Shown in pieces: positions 14,542 to 22,374 of a stretch of 22,941 bases of DNA. Each line of letters opens with the position of its first letter. Position 1 is the stretch's first letter. The stretch comes from Alphaproteobacteria bacterium. Lineage in GTDB: Bacteria; Pseudomonadota; Alphaproteobacteria; Micavibrionales; CSBR16-224. A program made the position numbers and the translations under genes. The stretch spans positions 1 through 22,941 of the forward strand of contig SBHI01000225.1 in assembly GCA_006226225.1 (NCBI GenBank), given 5' to 3'. A model generated the notes under the pieces. It was not told the origin of the DNA, ran no database searches, and worked only from the letters and a program-made list of their open reading frames with translations.

Positions 14542-17294
14542 TTTTTCTCCTGTTCCGCAGCATCCTGTCTTTGGAAAACAAAGCGCGTATAGAACCAGCT
14601 GAGCGCGATCAGGCTGACACCTAATCCGAAGAAGGAAAAGACACGGTACAACCCCTCCAGTGCAGAGGCATCATACAGGAATACCTTACCGACCGTCAGC
14701 GTCACAATCGCCAGCGAGGCATAACGTAGCATCGCATTGTTGCGGAGAACGCCGACGCCGAGTGCAGCAAATCCCGTCAGCAGCCAGACGGCGGAATAAG
14801 TGTAAATTTCCGCATTGCTGGCACCGCCGCCGCTGAGATCAGCGCCGTGATAGAAGTGACGCACCTGAAGCGTCACGAAAGCAACGCCTAGCAGCAGCAT
14901 GATTTTATTCAATAATCCCGATCCGCGCTGGACATCGATCTTCATAATTTCGCGGCGGAAGAACCAAACGGCAATACCTGCCGCCACATAATTCAGCCAG
15001 AGCATGTTAAAGATTTTTACACCGAAAACCGACTGATCCGCCCAATAGGGATTCATCACAAGCAGGTCAAAATACACGACACGCAGCACCGCAAACCAGC
15101 CGACCCAAAGTGCCGCAAGAGAATAGGCATTGCGTTCCCATTTTCTGCCAGCGGCGATAAACAGGAAAGCCAGCGCAAAGAACAGCATCGTGCCGATGCC
15201 GCGTTCGGCAAAACCCGCGGTGATCGACAGGGGGCCGCTGCCGCTATAGAGAACTGTCCGCAAAGCGAAATAGGCAGAGGCTGAAAAGATAATCAGGCCG
15301 AAGACCTCCAGAAACTTAACAAAGCCCGTTTCCGCCTTTTGCGTTTGACGATAGAAATGTCCGCCTGCCACCAGCAGCAACCCCGGCAAGCCGATCCGCA
15401 GCAAAGGCAGTTCGATAAATTTTTGCCCGTCGGAGAGTTCCTGCAAATCCTGGCCTGTCACGCCAAAAACCATCATGCCGATGGTCAGCAAAATCAGCGG
15501 CATGATTGACAAGACAAACAGCGCGGTCAGAATTTTGGCCAGACGCGACAATGAGGAAGCGACCAGACGGTTGTTCATCCAGAGCAATGCCAGCACTTCG
15601 GCCGCCAGCACCAGCCCCCACCATTTCATTTCCAGCACGATGCTTGCCCCCAGCGAAATAAATCCGACGGTTGCCAGCGCATAAACCGCTTGCAGTTTTG
15701 GCAGTTCCGCATCGTCTTTGTCCACGATATCCTGCAGCCGCTCCAGCACAAAGACCGCCAGCGTCCCCAGCACCAATGCACCGCCGCCCCAGACCCATTC
15801 CGATACCGTGCGGGCGGAAACATCCAGATAAAGCAGCTTATATCCCGTCCAGAAATAACCGAAACCGGCGATGGTGAGCATCCGGCTCCAGAATAGTTTT
15901 TGCGGAACGCGGACCAAAATGACCGCACTGAAACCGCAAAACAGCAGCGCGAAGAGTGACAATAGAGGTGCCAGCATGCCTGTCGGCGGATTGTGCCAAT
16001 TCAGGAACATGAGCAGGCTGATACCCAGTGATACATAAGCCGCGCCTTTATAAAGATGCGGACGCCCCCATGCCAGAACCAGCGTTCCCGCCGCCAGCAG
16101 CCAGAACATGCCCCATTCCAGCATGCCGTAATCGGCACGATCCAACACCGCAGCCATCAGCAATGCCGCGCCGCCGAGACCTGCATAATTGACGATTTTC
16201 TCCGGCTGTGCCGCGAAGGAGAAAATGCCTTCCTTTTCTTTCGCGTCTTTTTTCTCCGCCGCCGGAATATTCCATGCCGTCATCACCGACACCCCTGCAA
16301 TGCCCGCAAGGAACAGCGCCAGCCAGATACCGTCGCCCGCATGAAACATGAAAGCCATCCAGACAAAGACCCAAAGGAAGCCTGCACCGACAGCCAACAG
16401 TGACAACAGCCACCAGCCCTGACGGCGCATCACGATCATCAGACCTGTGAAAACAAAGAACAGATAGACGAACAACCCGGCCGCCGAAGCATTGCCTGTG
16501 CTGACCAGCGCCGGTGTCGCAAAACCGCCGACAAGGCCGAGCAGCGCAATCGGCGCGCCATATTTCAAAGATAGCAGCACTGCCGCCAGTGTCACCGCCG
16601 CCATACCCGCAAAACCAAGGAAAGATGGAATCAGATTATAAAGACTGGCCGCAGCAAAGATGCTGGCATAAAGCACGATAATCCCCGCGCCTGACAGCGA
16701 TTGCGTAATACGTTCGCCATTGGCCAGATCAGGTTTTTTCTCGCGCAGGAAGCGTGCGAACAGCAAAAGCGCCGCACCTGATACAATCCCCAGCACCACA
16801 CGCACAGCAGGGCTGAGCAGCCCGTGTTCAATCGAGTATTTCACAAAGAAGATGCCGGCAAAGGCAATCGCGATACCCCCCATCCAGACGGGAAGCTTTG
16901 CGCCGAATTGCTGTTCCCAGCCGCCGCGATCCTGCGTCTTTTTCGGTGTCTCTTTCTTTTTTTCCTCTTTTTTCGGCGGCGCCTCTTCCTGCGCTTTTTT
17001 CTCTTCTTTTTTCTCTTCTTTTGCCGTGCGTTTCTCCGGCTTGATGTTCATTGCCGCAACGGCGGTTTTTTCCTCAGGCTCCGGCAGCACTTCAACGACC
17101 GGTTCCGCAGATTTCTCCAGCGCCGCGATTTCCTCCGGCGGTAGAGGCTCACCGCTGATCAGTAAAGATTTCAATCGTTGAATTTCCGCACGCAATTCCT
17201 TGATTGCATTTGAATTTTTCCACGGCAGCACCAGTGTTGTCCAGAACAACCAGACAACCAGTGCAATGCCGGCGACTCCGAAGATAAATTCCAT
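14538..17294 (-). CDS. DUF2339 polytopic membrane protein
   Basis: A very large inner-membrane protein of 918 residues. One N-terminal hydrophobic segment (3-24) is followed by a short helix with coiled-coil character (KELRAEIQRLKSLL, about 32-46) and a long Lys/Glu-rich linker (about 75-125). Then some two dozen hydrophobic helices follow from about residue 135, beginning GAKLPVWMGGIAIAFAGIFFVKYSIEHGLL. This arrangement and opening motif match the DUF2339 family, whose function is unknown. It lies 2 bases after the Aas-like gene and overlaps the KAS III-like gene by four bases, so it is embedded in the lipid operon. A role in the membrane step of that system is possible but untested. Confidence 0.9.
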   Translation of the reverse strand: MEFIFGVAGIALVVWLFWTTLVLPWKNSNAIKELRAEIQRLKSLLISGEPLPPEEIAALEKSAEPVVEVLPEPEEKTAVAAMNIKPEKRTAKEEKKEEKKAQEEAPPKKEEKKKETPKKTQDRGGWEQQFGAKLPVWMGGIAIAFAGIFFVKYSIEHGLLSPAVRVVLGIVSGAALLLFARFLREKKPDLANGERITQSLSGAGIIVLYASIFAAASLYNLIPSFLGFAGMAAVTLAAVLLSLKYGAPIALLGLVGGFATPALVSTGNASAAGLFVYLFFVFTGLMIVMRRQGWWLLSLLAVGAGFLWVFVWMAFMFHAGDGIWLALFLAGIAGVSVMTAWNIPAAEKKDAKEKEGIFSFAAQPEKIVNYAGLGGAALLMAAVLDRADYGMLEWGMFWLLAAGTLVLAWGRPHLYKGAAYVSLGISLLMFLNWHNPPTGMLAPLLSLFALLFCGFSAVILVRVPQKLFWSRMLTIAGFGYFWTGYKLLYLDVSARTVSEWVWGGGALVLGTLAVFVLERLQDIVDKDDAELPKLQAVYALATVGFISLGASIVLEMKWWGLVLAAEVLALLWMNNRLVASSLSRLAKILTALFVLSIMPLILLTIGMMVFGVTGQDLQELSDGQKFIELPLLRIGLPGLLLVAGGHFYRQTQKAETGFVKFLEVFGLIIFSASAYFALRTVLYSGSGPLSITAGFAERGIGTMLFFALAFLFIAAGRKWERNAYSLAALWVGWFAVLRVVYFDLLVMNPYWADQSVFGVKIFNMLWLNYVAAGIAVWFFRREIMKIDVQRGSGLLNKIMLLLGVAFVTLQVRHFYHGADLSGGGASNAEIYTYSAVWLLTGFAALGVGVLRNNAMLRYASLAIVTLTVGKVFLYDASALEGLYRVFSFFGLGVSLIALSWFYTRFVFQRQDAAEQEKK

Positions 17295-17296
17295 GT

Positions 17297-19456
17297 CTAA
17301 GCTGCCTTTCTGCCTTTCTTATCGGCGATCATGTTTTGCAGAGTGACGTAATCGGTTTTTCCCGTTCCCAAGACGGGGATTTTATCCACGACCTTGACCT
17401 GGCGTGGCACCGTCAGTTCAGACGCGCCGCGTTTTTTGGCGTGTTTGACAATCTCCGACGGATCAGCATCCGTGCATTCCGTGACCAGCAGCAATGCTTC
17501 GCCTTTCTTTTTATCCGGCACTCCCAAAACAGCATGGGCAAAACCGGGATAAGCTGCGGCGACCAGAGATTCCGCTGCGGTCAGCGACACCATCTCGCCC
17601 GCGATTTTCGCGAAACGTTTGGCGCGCCCTTTAATCATCACATAGCCTTCATCATCAAAAGCGATAATATCGCCCGTATCGTACCAGCCATCTTCCAGCG
17701 GCTGTAACTTGCCCGGTTTGTCGGAGAGCAGATAGCCTTTCATAATATTCGGGCCTTTCACAAACAGGCGGCCACCTTCCTCAATGCCAGGTACAGTTTC
17801 GGTACGGCATTCAATTCCCGGCAGCATGCGCCCGACCGTTCCGGCCTTATTCTGCATCGGCGTATTGGTCGTCAGCACAGGAGAGGTTTCCGTTGCCCCG
17901 TAACCTTCCAATACGCGCACGCCGTATTTTTCGGCATAGATGCGGCGGGTTTCATCTTTCAGTTTTTCCGCCCCCGCGAAAATATAGCGCACGGCATAAA
18001 AATCATAAGGATGTGCAAAACGCGCATAACCGGACAAAAACGTATCCGTACCAAAGACAATGGTGGAATTGGTGTCATAAACCAGTTCCGGCACGATGCG
18101 GTAATGCAGCGGTGACGGATAGAAGAAGACTTCAATACCCGACAGCAGCGGCAGGATCGTTCCCGCCGTCAAACCGAAAGAATGGAAGATCGGCAGCGCG
18201 TTGAAAATCTTGTCCGTCGGGCCGAAATCGACACGGGCGGAAAGCTGATAGCGGTTGGCTTGGATATTGGCATGACTGAGTACAACCCCTTTCGGCGCGC
18301 CTTCAGAACCGGAGGTGAACAGCACGACAGCCGCATCATCCGGATCAGCCGGGCCGATCATTTTGTAATACAGACCGGGGAAGAATGCGCCCGCCAGCAT
18401 GCCGCGCATTTTATCGACAAAGCCGATCTCCTTGCGCAGATCTTCCAGATAAATAACGTTGATGCCTTTTTTCTCCAGCCCTTCAACCATCTCGGTCAGC
18501 TTGCCCATTTCAACAAAACGGCGCGCGGTATAGACATGTTTGATTCCCGCCGTCTTGCAGGCAGAGAGCATATTCTTCAGTCCCGTTGAAAAATTCAGCA
18601 TTGCCGGAACGCGTCCGAATGCCTGCAGTCCGAAGAACAGCGCAATCGTTCCCGCCATATTCGGCAGCAGTAATCCGACATATTCGCCGCGCTCCGTCTG
18701 TCCTGCGATATGGCGGCCGATGATAAAGCTGCGCTGCATCAAGGAACGATAGCCCAGCGGCGCACGCTCCATATCCACCACGACCTTTTTATTGCCGCCA
18801 TGTGTGTGGCGCGCATCCAGCAAACTTTGAAACAGTGTTTTGTTGCGGTCAGAGGTTTCAAACAGCATTTCGCTCATAATATCGTAAAGCTTGCGCCCCA
18901 TCACTGCGCGGCGGGCACGGCCAAAGACGTCATCGGGCACGTCGAAGCGGCGCGGCTCCTGAATGCGGATCGTCACTTCCGGAAACCAGCGCAGACGCAC
19001 CTTGCCCTTCAAACGCGACAGCGGCGAATATTGCGCGCCGTCAATCCGTACCGGCAGCAACATGGCCTCAGATTTATCGGCGATCATGCCCGGGCCCTCA
19101 TAAATTTTCATCAATGAGCCCGTCACGGTAATCCGCCCTTCGGGAAAGATGACGCATTTGCGGTCTTTTTTAATTTCCGAGATCAGCGCCTTGGTCGCAA
19201 AAGGATTGGTCGGATCCAGTGCAAAAGTATCGGCCAGCGCCAGAAAAGGTTTGATCCACCATTTCTGCGCGATAAAGGTATTAATGGCGAAAAGAGGTTT
19301 TTCCGGCAAAAACACCGCCAGCAACAGCGCATCCAGAAATGACAGGTGATTGGCGACAATCAGCACGCGGTCGCCCGCTTTGGCGAAATTATCCGCACCC
19401 TCGACTTTGACATCATAGAGTTTCTCAAGAATATATCTGACGAATTTGCGCATCAT
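17297..19456 (-). CDS. aas: Bifunctional acyltransferase / acyl-ACP (acyl-CoA) synthetase, Aas-like
   Basis: The protein has 719 residues, the same length as E. coli Aas. The N-terminal PlsC-type acyltransferase has His37-xxxx-Asp42 in NHLSFLD and FPEGRIT (104-110). From about residue 225 an AMP-forming acyl-activating domain follows, with VLFTSGSEGAPKG, EGYGATETSP, WYDTGDI and the C-terminal lysine motif VLGTGKTDY. Known Aas activates free fatty acid on ACP and transfers it to 2-acyl-lysophospholipid at the inner membrane. The ATG at 19454-19456 overlaps the transporter stop by four bases and has AAGGAG 9 bases upstream; the second Met codon directly follows. Many relatives are fused to the transporter, but here the two are separate. 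The acyl group might also feed the KAS III-like enzyme; that is inference. Confidence 0.93.
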   Translation of the reverse strand: MMRKFVRYILEKLYDVKVEGADNFAKAGDRVLIVANHLSFLDALLLAVFLPEKPLFAINTFIAQKWWIKPFLALADTFALDPTNPFATKALISEIKKDRKCVIFPEGRITVTGSLMKIYEGPGMIADKSEAMLLPVRIDGAQYSPLSRLKGKVRLRWFPEVTIRIQEPRRFDVPDDVFGRARRAVMGRKLYDIMSEMLFETSDRNKTLFQSLLDARHTHGGNKKVVVDMERAPLGYRSLMQRSFIIGRHIAGQTERGEYVGLLLPNMAGTIALFFGLQAFGRVPAMLNFSTGLKNMLSACKTAGIKHVYTARRFVEMGKLTEMVEGLEKKGINVIYLEDLRKEIGFVDKMRGMLAGAFFPGLYYKMIGPADPDDAAVVLFTSGSEGAPKGVVLSHANIQANRYQLSARVDFGPTDKIFNALPIFHSFGLTAGTILPLLSGIEVFFYPSPLHYRIVPELVYDTNSTIVFGTDTFLSGYARFAHPYDFYAVRYIFAGAEKLKDETRRIYAEKYGVRVLEGYGATETSPVLTTNTPMQNKAGTVGRMLPGIECRTETVPGIEEGGRLFVKGPNIMKGYLLSDKPGKLQPLEDGWYDTGDIIAFDDEGYVMIKGRAKRFAKIAGEMVSLTAAESLVAAAYPGFAHAVLGVPDKKKGEALLLVTECTDADPSEIVKHAKKRGASELTVPRQVKVVDKIPVLGTGKTDYVTLQNMIADKKGRKAA

Positions 19457-20847
19457 GATTTTTTTCTCCTTTTCGCGGATTTCGGCGGGCGGCCAGCGGC
19501 TTTGCGTTTTTTCACCTGCGGCGCGGAAATCATTTTTTCTATATCTGCGTTGATGGCACGGCGCTTTTTCACAATACGCCGCACCAGAAAGCCGACGGGA
19601 ATATTCACAATCCCCACCGTCAGAAAAATATCGACAACGCGCATATTCAAAGACAGCATCGCCATCGCCAACAATGAACTCGCCACCATAAACAGCGCGT
19701 TAAGAATGTTGTTTGCCGCAATCGTGCGCGAGCGGTGCGCTTTATCGGCGCGGCTTTGCATGATGGCGTAAAGCGGCACGATATAGATACCGCCGAAGAT
19801 CGAAACCAGCAGCATCGCCCCCAGAACGGCACAATATTGCGGATTGGACAAAAATGCCGCAATGCCGATCAGCGCATCTTCATCAACGGTCACAGTCGTT
19901 TTCGGGCTGACCAGCCAAAGCAGCAGAATCGCCGCCGTCATTCCGAAGGCACCCAGCGGTACATAAAGCCCGCTGACTTCTCCCTTCAACAGCTTTTCGC
20001 ACAGCAGCGAGCCGAAGGCGATGCCAATGGAAAAAGTGGTCAGGAACAGTGTGACGATCATCTCGTTCCCGCCAATCACATCCTTTCCGTAAACAGGAAA
20101 TTGTGACAGGAACACAAAGCCGACCAGCCAGAACCATGAAATACCGATAATCGACAGGAACACGTCCTTGTTGCGGGCGGCATGGCGGACAATGCTCCAT
20201 GTTTCGGTCACGATGTTATAGCTGATTTTCAAACCGGGATCGGCGGCTTTTGCCTCGGGAATAGAGCGGCTGGCAAAATAACCGACCGCCGCCATCGCCA
20301 CAATAATGACGGAGACCATTTCCACCCCACCTTCACGCATAATCAGAATGCCGCCGATAATCGTGCCGAGCAGGATGGAGAGAAATGTCCCCGCCTCGAC
20401 CACGGCATTACCGCCGATCAGCTCATCCTCATGCAGATGATCCGGCAGAATACTGTATTTCACAGGGCCGAAAAATGCCGATTGCGTTCCCATCAGAAAC
20501 AAAACCACCATCAGCAGAGAAACGCTTTGCAGATAAAAGCCGAGTGCGGCAACCAGCATCAGACCGATCTCGATTTTTTTCAAACGGCGGATATAGGCGG
20601 ATTTCTCGCTGGCATCAACAATTTGTCCGGCCAGCGCCGAAAACAGAAAAAACGGCAGCATGAAAATCCCTGCCGCCGCCGTGACCAAAATACGCGGATC
20701 CATCGATACCTTTTCCGCCGCATAAAATGTAATCAGCATCACCAGTGCATTGCGGAAAACATTATCATTAAATGCGCCAAGGAACTGCGCCCAGAAAAGC
20801 GGCGCGAATCTTCGCGTCTTTAAAAGCGCGAATTGAGAGTGAGACAT
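19453..20847 (-). CDS. lplT: LplT-like MFS lysophospholipid transporter
   Basis: MFS protein of 464 residues with about twelve helices. The opening FAPLFWAQFLGAFNDNVFRNAL and the loop FGPVKYSILPD are characteristic of LplT, which flips lysophospholipid inward for re-acylation by Aas. The adjacent Aas-like gene overlaps by four bases, reproducing the lplT-aas order of enterobacteria. The start is placed at ATG 20845-20847 because GGAAGAC is just upstream; an in-frame ATG at 20871 adds eight residues without a better site. The C-terminus is odd: a Lys/Arg-rich tail (KKRKAAGRPPKSAKRRKKS) with a GRPP core. It is the first gene of the operon, facing tetR across a short promoter region. Confidence 0.9.
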   Translation of the reverse strand: MSHSQFALLKTRRFAPLFWAQFLGAFNDNVFRNALVMLITFYAAEKVSMDPRILVTAAAGIFMLPFFLFSALAGQIVDASEKSAYIRRLKKIEIGLMLVAALGFYLQSVSLLMVVLFLMGTQSAFFGPVKYSILPDHLHEDELIGGNAVVEAGTFLSILLGTIIGGILIMREGGVEMVSVIIVAMAAVGYFASRSIPEAKAADPGLKISYNIVTETWSIVRHAARNKDVFLSIIGISWFWLVGFVFLSQFPVYGKDVIGGNEMIVTLFLTTFSIGIAFGSLLCEKLLKGEVSGLYVPLGAFGMTAAILLLWLVSPKTTVTVDEDALIGIAAFLSNPQYCAVLGAMLLVSIFGGIYIVPLYAIMQSRADKAHRSRTIAANNILNALFMVASSLLAMAMLSLNMRVVDIFLTVGIVNIPVGFLVRRIVKKRRAINADIEKMISAPQVKKRKAAGRPPKSAKRRKKS

Positions 20848-20919
20848 TTTGTCTTCCTTTACCGATGTCATCTATCTGTTATCCCGTACGAATCATCGCA
20901 TTTTTTTGATTATATTACT

Positions 20920-20948
20920 ACTATAACATAATACTGAACATCGCTCAA
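20920..20948 (-). promoter_or_regulatory. Predicted promoter of the lplT-aas operon
   Basis: On the minus strand TTGAGC (20943-20948, four of six) and TATAGT (20920-20925, five of six) are separated by 17 bases. A perfect TATAAT also occurs at 20909-20914 but lacks a good -35 partner. The -35 region overlaps the quasi-palindrome at 20935-20947, so a bound repressor would block polymerase. Confidence 0.5.
20935..20947. promoter_or_regulatory. TetR operator candidate 1 (operon side)
   Basis: TGAAC-ATC-GCTCA is a 13-bp quasi-palindrome with one mismatch between arms. It matches the second site at 20957-20969 in 10 of 13 positions and overlaps the -35 box of the minus-strand operon promoter. The divergent position beside a tetR gene makes an operator likely. 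Confidence 0.5.
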
Positions 20949-20955
20949 TATTTTA

Positions 20956-20985
20956 TTGAACATTGTTTAAAAAATATGCTATACT
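20956..20985 (+). promoter_or_regulatory. Predicted promoter of tetR-lipase
   Basis: TTGAAC (20956-20961) and TATACT (20980-20985, five of six) with an 18-base spacer. The transcript would start about 20 bases before ATG 21013. The -35 box lies inside operator candidate 2, which suggests autoregulation. Confidence 0.65.
20957..20969. promoter_or_regulatory. TetR operator candidate 2 (tetR side)
   Basis: TGAAC-ATT-GTTTA is the second copy of the 13-bp quasi-palindrome, 22 bp centre to centre from the first (about two helical turns). It overlaps the tetR -35 box. A further symmetric element, TCAATA-TTT-TATTGA (20945-20959), spans the space between the two copies. Confidence 0.5.
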
Positions 20986-21012
20986 GGAGATATAAACCAA
21001 AGGACGGGGAAT

Positions 21013-21606
21013 ATGGCACGCAGAAAAGACCATACAAGGGAAGAGCTGAAAGAGATGTCCGTCGTCTCGGCACGCAAGATTATCGCCGCACAGGGGTTAA
21101 GCAATCTGAACATGCGCCGTATCGCGGGCGATATCGGTTATACGGTAGGCACACTTTATAATGTGTTTGAAGATATGGATGATCTGATGATGCATATCAA
21201 TGCGGCAACGCTGGATTCGCTTTACGCAGCGCTAGAAAAAGACGTGCCGCAAAATGACAAAAACGCGACCCGCGCCTTAAAACGTATTGCCAAGACCTAT
21301 ATCCGTTTTGCCGAGGAGAATTTCAATCTGTGGAATGTGCTGACCAATTACGAGCAAATGACGGAGGAAGACCGCCCTGACTGGTACATGGAAAAGACCG
21401 CACGGCTGTTCCGCATGGTCGAACAGTATCTGACCCCGCTTTGCAAAAGTTCTGCAAAAGCTGAACGCTCCGCCAAAATTCTCTGGGCAAGCGTTCACGG
21501 TATCTGTGTCCTGGGCTTAAACGGCAGACTGGATATAGCGGGCGCCGCCCCAGTGCAGTCCCTAACCGATACCTTGATTGAAAATTACATGAAAGGGCTA
21601 AAATAA
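21013..21606 (+). CDS. TetR-family transcriptional regulator
   Basis: The protein has 197 residues. The N-terminal helix-turn-helix spans about 12-60 with ARKIIAAQGLSNLNMRRIAGD, then IGYTVGTLYNVFEDMDDLM, the normal TetR_N pattern. The C-terminal half is a helical ligand-binding and dimer domain with many aromatic residues (FNLWNVL, DWYMEKTARLFRMVEQYL). TetR proteins usually repress nearby genes until a small ligand binds. This gene is divergent from the lplT-aas operon and one base upstream of the lipase gene. The spacer contains two matching operator-like repeats on the two promoters. A fatty acid, acyl-CoA or the operon's product is a reasonable ligand guess. A strong ribosome site, AAAGGACGGGG, precedes the ATG. 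Confidence 0.93.
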   Translation: MARRKDHTREELKEMSVVSARKIIAAQGLSNLNMRRIAGDIGYTVGTLYNVFEDMDDLMMHINAATLDSLYAALEKDVPQNDKNATRALKRIAKTYIRFAEENFNLWNVLTNYEQMTEEDRPDWYMEKTARLFRMVEQYLTPLCKSSAKAERSAKILWASVHGICVLGLNGRLDIAGAAPVQSLTDTLIENYMKGLK

Positions 21607-21607
21607 C

Positions 21608-22372
21608 ATGTTGAAAAAATTTATGATCTTTACTGTTTTTGCAGCACTGTTTTTTACCGCTTCCCCTGCCCGCGCGGCGGATGGAAACAGTGATTATATC
21701 GTGCTGCTGCACGGCATTCAGCGCAGCAGCAAATCCATGGAAAAAATGGCGACGCGTTTTTCGCAGGCTGGCTATCATGTCATTAATATTGATTACCAAT
21801 CTCAGGAATACACGATTGATCGTCTGGCGGATAATATCTATGCGCAGATCAAGCCCTTTACAAAAAACAAGGATTATAAAATCCATTTTGTCGGTCATTC
21901 CATGGGCGGGCTTGTCACCCGCGCTATTATCAAACGCCACCGTCCCGAAAATCTGGGGCGTGTTGTCATGCTGGGCACGCCCAATCAGGGCAGCGAGGTT
22001 GCCGACTTCCTGGAAAACAATATCCTGTTCCAGAATTTTTACGGCCCTGCGGGAATGCAGCTTGTGACCGATCAGCGCGGCATCGCCAATCTGCTGGGCC
22101 CTGTTGATTTTGATCTGGGCATCATTGCCGGAACGCTTAGCATTGACCCGTTATCCTCCGCCATGCTGCCGGGGAAAGATGACGGCAAGGTCACGGTAGA
22201 GCGGACAAAGCTGAAAGGTATGAAAGATCATATCGTCTTGCCGACCACCCATACATTTATGATGATGAATAACCGCGTCATTGCGCAGACGGAGCACTTC
22301 TTAAAACACGGCGTTTTTATCCATAGCAGCGATATGACGGGTGTCGCGGAAAAAAGTGGCTTTAACCGCTAA
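21608..22372 (+). CDS. Exported alpha/beta-hydrolase lipase
   Basis: The protein has 254 residues. A signal peptide (MLKKFMIFTVF..., ending SPARA about residue 23) implies secretion to the periplasm or beyond. The hydrolase fold starts with the oxyanion stretch VLLHGIQRSSKSM. The nucleophile elbow is GHSMGG with Ser98. LGTPNQGSEVADFL follows in typical lipase manner. Asp192 in DDGKVTVERT and His215 in TTHTFMM are the likely other triad members. The start codon lies one base after the tetR stop, so the two are co-transcribed. Beside an operon that handles lysophospholipid and fatty acid, a lipase or phospholipase that releases acyl chains makes sense, though the substrate is not shown. It converges on pbpC with only two bases between stops. 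Confidence 0.92.
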   Translation: MLKKFMIFTVFAALFFTASPARAADGNSDYIVLLHGIQRSSKSMEKMATRFSQAGYHVINIDYQSQEYTIDRLADNIYAQIKPFTKNKDYKIHFVGHSMGGLVTRAIIKRHRPENLGRVVMLGTPNQGSEVADFLENNILFQNFYGPAGMQLVTDQRGIANLLGPVDFDLGIIAGTLSIDPLSSAMLPGKDDGKVTVERTKLKGMKDHIVLPTTHTFMMMNNRVIAQTEHFLKHGVFIHSSDMTGVAEKSGFNR

Positions 22373-22374
22373 AG

